This document shows, one piece after another, positions 61,870 to 64,000 of a stretch of 64,000 bases of DNA. This stretch comes from Nocardioides caldifontis (GTDB taxonomy: Bacteria > Actinomycetota > Actinomycetes > Propionibacteriales > Nocardioidaceae). The notes under the pieces were generated by a model. The model was not told where the DNA came from. It saw nothing but the letters and a program-made list of their open reading frames with translations, and searched no databases. Within the stretch, counting starts at the first letter, position 1, and every line of letters begins with the position of its first letter. The stretch is taken from NCBI RefSeq assembly GCF_008087345.1, contig NZ_ML701736.1, positions 251,187-315,186 of the forward strand, given 5' to 3'. The translations under genes were made by a program, and so were the position numbers.

Positions 61870-62640
61870 TCAACGCCGCGCGGCCGGCGCCTCGGTCGCC
61901 TCGGTTGCGGCGCGCCGCCGCTGGTTCTTCCCGCGTCGCTCGTCCCAGACCAGGTAGGCGAACCCGAAGACCGCGAGCGCGCCGAAGAACCACCACTGGA
62001 TGCCGTAGAAGAAGTGGGGCCCCTCGCCGAGGTCCGGGAGCTCGGGACGCACCACCTCGTCGGCCGGAGCCGGTGTCTCGCTCTCGGCGTCGACGAACCC
62101 GTCGTACACCGGGTAGTCGAGCGTCTTCCCGATCTCGTCGCTGGAGATCGCGCGGGTGGACCCGTCCTGCACCTCGATGCCGCGGCCGGAGGAGTCGGCG
62201 CGGACGAACCCCACCACCTCGACCTCGCCCGACGGCGGCTCGGGCAGCTCGTCCGGCACGTCACCGGTGTTGTCGGTCGGCACCCATCCCCGGTCGACCA
62301 GCACGGCCGCACCGGAGCCGGTGACGAGCGGGGTGACGAGGTCGACGCCGGCGTCGCCGTCCCTGGTCTGGTAGCGCACGATCACGGTCGCGGCAGCGTC
62401 GTACGTGCCCGTCGCGCGCACCCGCAACCACTCCCGGTCGTCGGGCACCGAGGCGTCGGTGGAGAGCACGTCGTCGACGGGGGCGGGGTCGGCCTCGAGG
62501 TTCCGCTCCGTCCAGGCGTTGCGCTGCTCGCGCTCGTCGAGCCGGTGGAACTGCCACTCGCCCAACCTGACGAACAGGAAGGCGAGCGCGCCGACGAAGA
62601 GGGCGAACAGCACCCAGCGGCGCGACAGCAGGAACCTCAC
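61870..62640 (-). CDS. SURF1 family cytochrome oxidase biogenesis protein
   Basis: A 256-residue membrane protein helping haem A insertion or assembly of cytochrome c oxidase. Two transmembrane helices flank an external domain: RWVLFALFVGALAFLFVRLG near the N-terminus and FFYGIQWWFFGALAVFGFAY near the C-terminus. RGWVPTDN in the middle is the conserved SURF1 motif. The start is GTG 62640, six bases after a reverse-strand TAGATT box. It complements ctaA and ctaB elsewhere in the window. Confidence 0.93.
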   Translation of the reverse strand: MRFLLSRRWVLFALFVGALAFLFVRLGEWQFHRLDEREQRNAWTERNLEADPAPVDDVLSTDASVPDDREWLRVRATGTYDAAATVIVRYQTRDGDAGVDLVTPLVTGSGAAVLVDRGWVPTDNTGDVPDELPEPPSGEVEVVGFVRADSSGRGIEVQDGSTRAISSDEIGKTLDYPVYDGFVDAESETPAPADEVVRPELPDLGEGPHFFYGIQWWFFGALAVFGFAYLVWDERRGKNQRRRAATEATEAPAARR

Positions 62641-62646
62641 CCTTGA

Positions 62647-62652
62647 AATCTA
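62647..62652 (-). promoter_or_regulatory. -10 box (TAGATT) for leaderless SURF1 gene
   Basis: On the reverse strand TAGATT ends six bases before GTG 62640. No ribosome site is present. Confidence 0.45.
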
Positions 62653-62689
62653 GGTGATGCGGACCAGCCGGACGTGCCCGCCCGCCACC

Positions 62690-62695
62690 TATGCT
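62690..62695 (+). promoter_or_regulatory. -10 box (TATGCT) for leaderless moaA
   Basis: TATGCT ends six bases before GTG 62702, and the region lacks a ribosome site. Confidence 0.5.
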
Positions 62696-62701
62696 GGCGG
62701 G

Positions 62702-63703
62702 GTGCAGACCGACCAGCGGCTCGTCGACGGCTTCGGTCGGGTGGCGACGGACCTCCGGGTGTCGCTGACCGACCGGTGCAACCTGCGCTGCACCTATTGC
62801 ATGCCCGAGGAGGGGCTCGACTGGCTGGCGAAGGAGTCGCTCCTCACCGACGACGAGATCGTGCGGCTGGTGCGCGTCGCGGTGACGATGCTGGGGGTAC
62901 GGGAGGTGCGGTTCACCGGTGGTGAGCCGCTCGTACGCCGCGGGCTGGTCGACATCGTGCAACGGAGCGCCGAGCTCGACCCCCGCCCCGAGCTGTCGCT
63001 GACGACCAACGGTCTCGGGCTCGCCCGCACCGCCTCGGCCCTCGCCGCTGCGGGGCTCGACCGGGTCAACGTCAGCCTCGACACCGTCCGCCGTACCACC
63101 TTCCAGGAGCTCACCCGCCGCGACCGGCTCGACGACGTCGTCGCGGGGCTCGCGGCGGCCGACGCCGCCGGGCTCCGTCCGGTGAAGGTCAACGCGGTGC
63201 TGATGCGCGGGGTCAACGACGACCAGGCCGCGGAGCTGCTGGAGTGGTGCATCGCCCGCGGCTACCAGCTGCGGTTCATCGAGCAGATGCCGCTCGACGC
63301 GCAGCACGGCTGGAGCCGCGAGCAGATGGTGACCGCCGAGGAGATCCTGGGGCTGCTGTCCCAGCGGTTCGAGCTCACCGAGGCCGAGGAGCCCCGGGGG
63401 AGCGCACCCGCGGAGAAGTTCCTCGTCGACGGCGGCCCGGCCACCGTCGGGGTGATCGCGTCGGTGACGCGACCGTTCTGCGGCGACTGCGACCGGGTCC
63501 GGCTGACCGCCGACGGCCAGGTGCGCAACTGCCTGTTCGCCCGCGAGGAGTCCGACCTGCGCACGGCGCTGAGGGCCGGGGCGAGCGACGAGGAGCTGGC
63601 CTCCCGGTGGCGGGCCGCGGTGGCCCCCAAGCGAGCCGGTCACGGCATCGACGACGTCGCGTTCCTCCAGCCCAGCCGGCCGATGTCGGCGATCGGCGGG
63701 TAG
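62702..63703 (+). CDS. moaA: GTP 3',8-cyclase MoaA
   Basis: A 333-residue radical-SAM enzyme that starts molybdenum cofactor synthesis by rearranging GTP. The N-terminal cluster motif is [15 protein letters not shown] (CxxxCxxC, about 25-32). The C-terminal GTP-binding cluster is [20 protein letters not shown] (CxxC...C). The terminal GG, needed for activity in MoaA, is present (MSAIGG). GTG 62702 is the leaderless start. No other mo-co gene is adjacent. Confidence 0.97.
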   Translation: MQTDQRLVDGFGRVATDLRVSLTDRCNLRCTYCMPEEGLDWLAKESLLTDDEIVRLVRVAVTMLGVREVRFTGGEPLVRRGLVDIVQRSAELDPRPELSLTTNGLGLARTASALAAAGLDRVNVSLDTVRRTTFQELTRRDRLDDVVAGLAAADAAGLRPVKVNAVLMRGVNDDQAAELLEWCIARGYQLRFIEQMPLDAQHGWSREQMVTAEEILGLLSQRFELTEAEEPRGSAPAEKFLVDGGPATVGVIASVTRPFCGDCDRVRLTADGQVRNCLFAREESDLRTALRAGASDEELASRWRAAVAPKRAGHGIDDVAFLQPSRPMSAIGG

Positions 63704-63710
63704 GACGCGC

Positions 63711-63816
63711 CGACTCGGCACTTTTCAGGCGTGAAGATGCGACGACTCGGCACCCGTCAGGCGTGAAGACGCGACGACTCGGCGTGGATCGGGCGTGAAG
63801 ATGCGACGGGTCGGCG
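63711..63816. repeat. Tandem repeat, 32-base unit, about 3.3 copies
   Basis: Units begin at 63711, 63743 and 63775, with a partial one at 63807. Each opens with CGACTCGGC (CGGGTCGGC in the last), and the shared core is GGGCGTGAAGATGCGA or AGGCGTGAAGACGCGA. The array fills the space between the convergent moaA and the edge gene. The period is exactly 32. It is not strongly self-complementary, so an ordinary terminator is unlikely. Confidence 0.85.
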
Positions 63817-64000
63817 TCAGGGGGCGAAGGGGCGCGTCTCCTTGAGGAAGCCGCGGACGCCGAGGAACGCCGACAGGGACTCGCGGTGCTCGTCGCAGGC
63901 GAGCCACTCCTTGCGCCGGTCGGGGGTGTGCACCTTCGGGTTGTTCCAGAGCAGCGTCCAGCGGGCGGCTGCCTGGCACCCCTTCGCCGAGCAGGTCGGG
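63817..64000 (-). CDS. Small Cys-rich protein often annotated 'acetone carboxylase' (5' end outside window)
   Basis: The reverse strand is open from the window edge to the stop at 63819-63817, giving 60 C-terminal residues: PTCSAKGCQAAARWTLLWNN, then PKVHTPDRRKEWLACDEHRE and SLSAFLGVRGFLKETRPFAP. The sequence resembles, from memory, short actinobacterial proteins that databases label acetone carboxylase, although they share nothing visible with that large enzyme. A CxxxxC pair plus CDEH looks like a small zinc-binding site. The start lies beyond base 64000. Function unknown. Confidence 0.7.
   Translation of the reverse strand, partial: PTCSAKGCQAAARWTLLWNNPKVHTPDRRKEWLACDEHRESLSAFLGVRGFLKETRPFAP

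Noticed and set aside
63711-63816. CRISPR array
   Set aside because: The unit is continuous with only 6-8 variable bases, there are no 30-base spacers and no cas genes.

Overview
The window is high-GC actinobacterial DNA, most like Nocardioides or a relative in Nocardioidaceae. The evidence is the very high GC content, the RbpA, WhiA, SufR and mycothiol/F420-type proteins, frequent GTG/TTG starts, many apparently leaderless genes, and a GGTCGAGCCTGTCGAGACC repeat that I associate with Nocardioides genomes. About 54 intact genes are called. I see no tRNA, rRNA, CRISPR array, IS element or prophage.

Region 1 (1-16 kb) is accessory and partly ruined. Intact genes are a double GNAT acetyltransferase, two YihY/BrkB membrane proteins, a DUF5701 protein, map, two F420/flavin LLM oxidoreductases (one fused to hemerythrin), a phospholipase D-like protein, a gamma-carbonic anhydrase-like protein, a quinone oxidoreductase, a wax ester synthase/DGAT, an MBL hydrolase and a mycothiol-dependent isomerase-like protein. 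Between them lie at least eight gene remnants. They are two nitronate monooxygenase tails, a thiolase tail abutting a CYP125-like P450 tail whose haem cysteine has become tyrosine, an acyl-CoA ligase with frameshifts and an internal deletion, a frameshifted echA19-like gene, an endonuclease-like fragment, and a KshB-like ferredoxin tail. A perfect KstR-type operator precedes the ligase remnant. Together these read as the fossil of a cholesterol/steroid catabolic cluster, the main novelty of the window.

Region 2 (16.7-31.2 kb) is conserved core: uvrA behind a LexA/SOS box, a Rieske lipoprotein, an ankyrin protein, a secreted FN3 protein, then uvrC-rapZ-yvcK-whiA, gap-pgk-tpiA, secG and rbpA.

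Region 3 (31.2-44.7 kb) holds an AIM24 protein divergent from a proline-rich protein, then a reverse-strand pentose-phosphate operon (tkt, tal, pgi, zwf, opcA, pgl) with 4-base overlaps. Haem A biosynthesis follows: ctaB divergent from tkt, and ctaA downstream of a two-gene ABC exporter.

Region 4 (44.7-51.5 kb) is the SUF iron-sulfur operon sufR-B-D-Rieske-C-S-U-T, divergent from the ABC exporter. The order uvrC to sufT matches, as I remember it, Mycobacterium tuberculosis Rv1420-Rv1466.

Region 5 (51.5-64 kb) holds a Vms1-like ribosome-rescue protein, a Ddn-like protein, a zinc metallopeptidase, an ABC-F ATPase with a possible leader peptide, an ABC exporter with an SDR, a SpoIIE-type phosphatase next to a STAS-like protein, a DEAD-box helicase, SURF1 (cytochrome oxidase assembly, matching ctaA/ctaB), moaA, a 32-bp tandem repeat, and a small cysteine-rich gene cut by the window edge.
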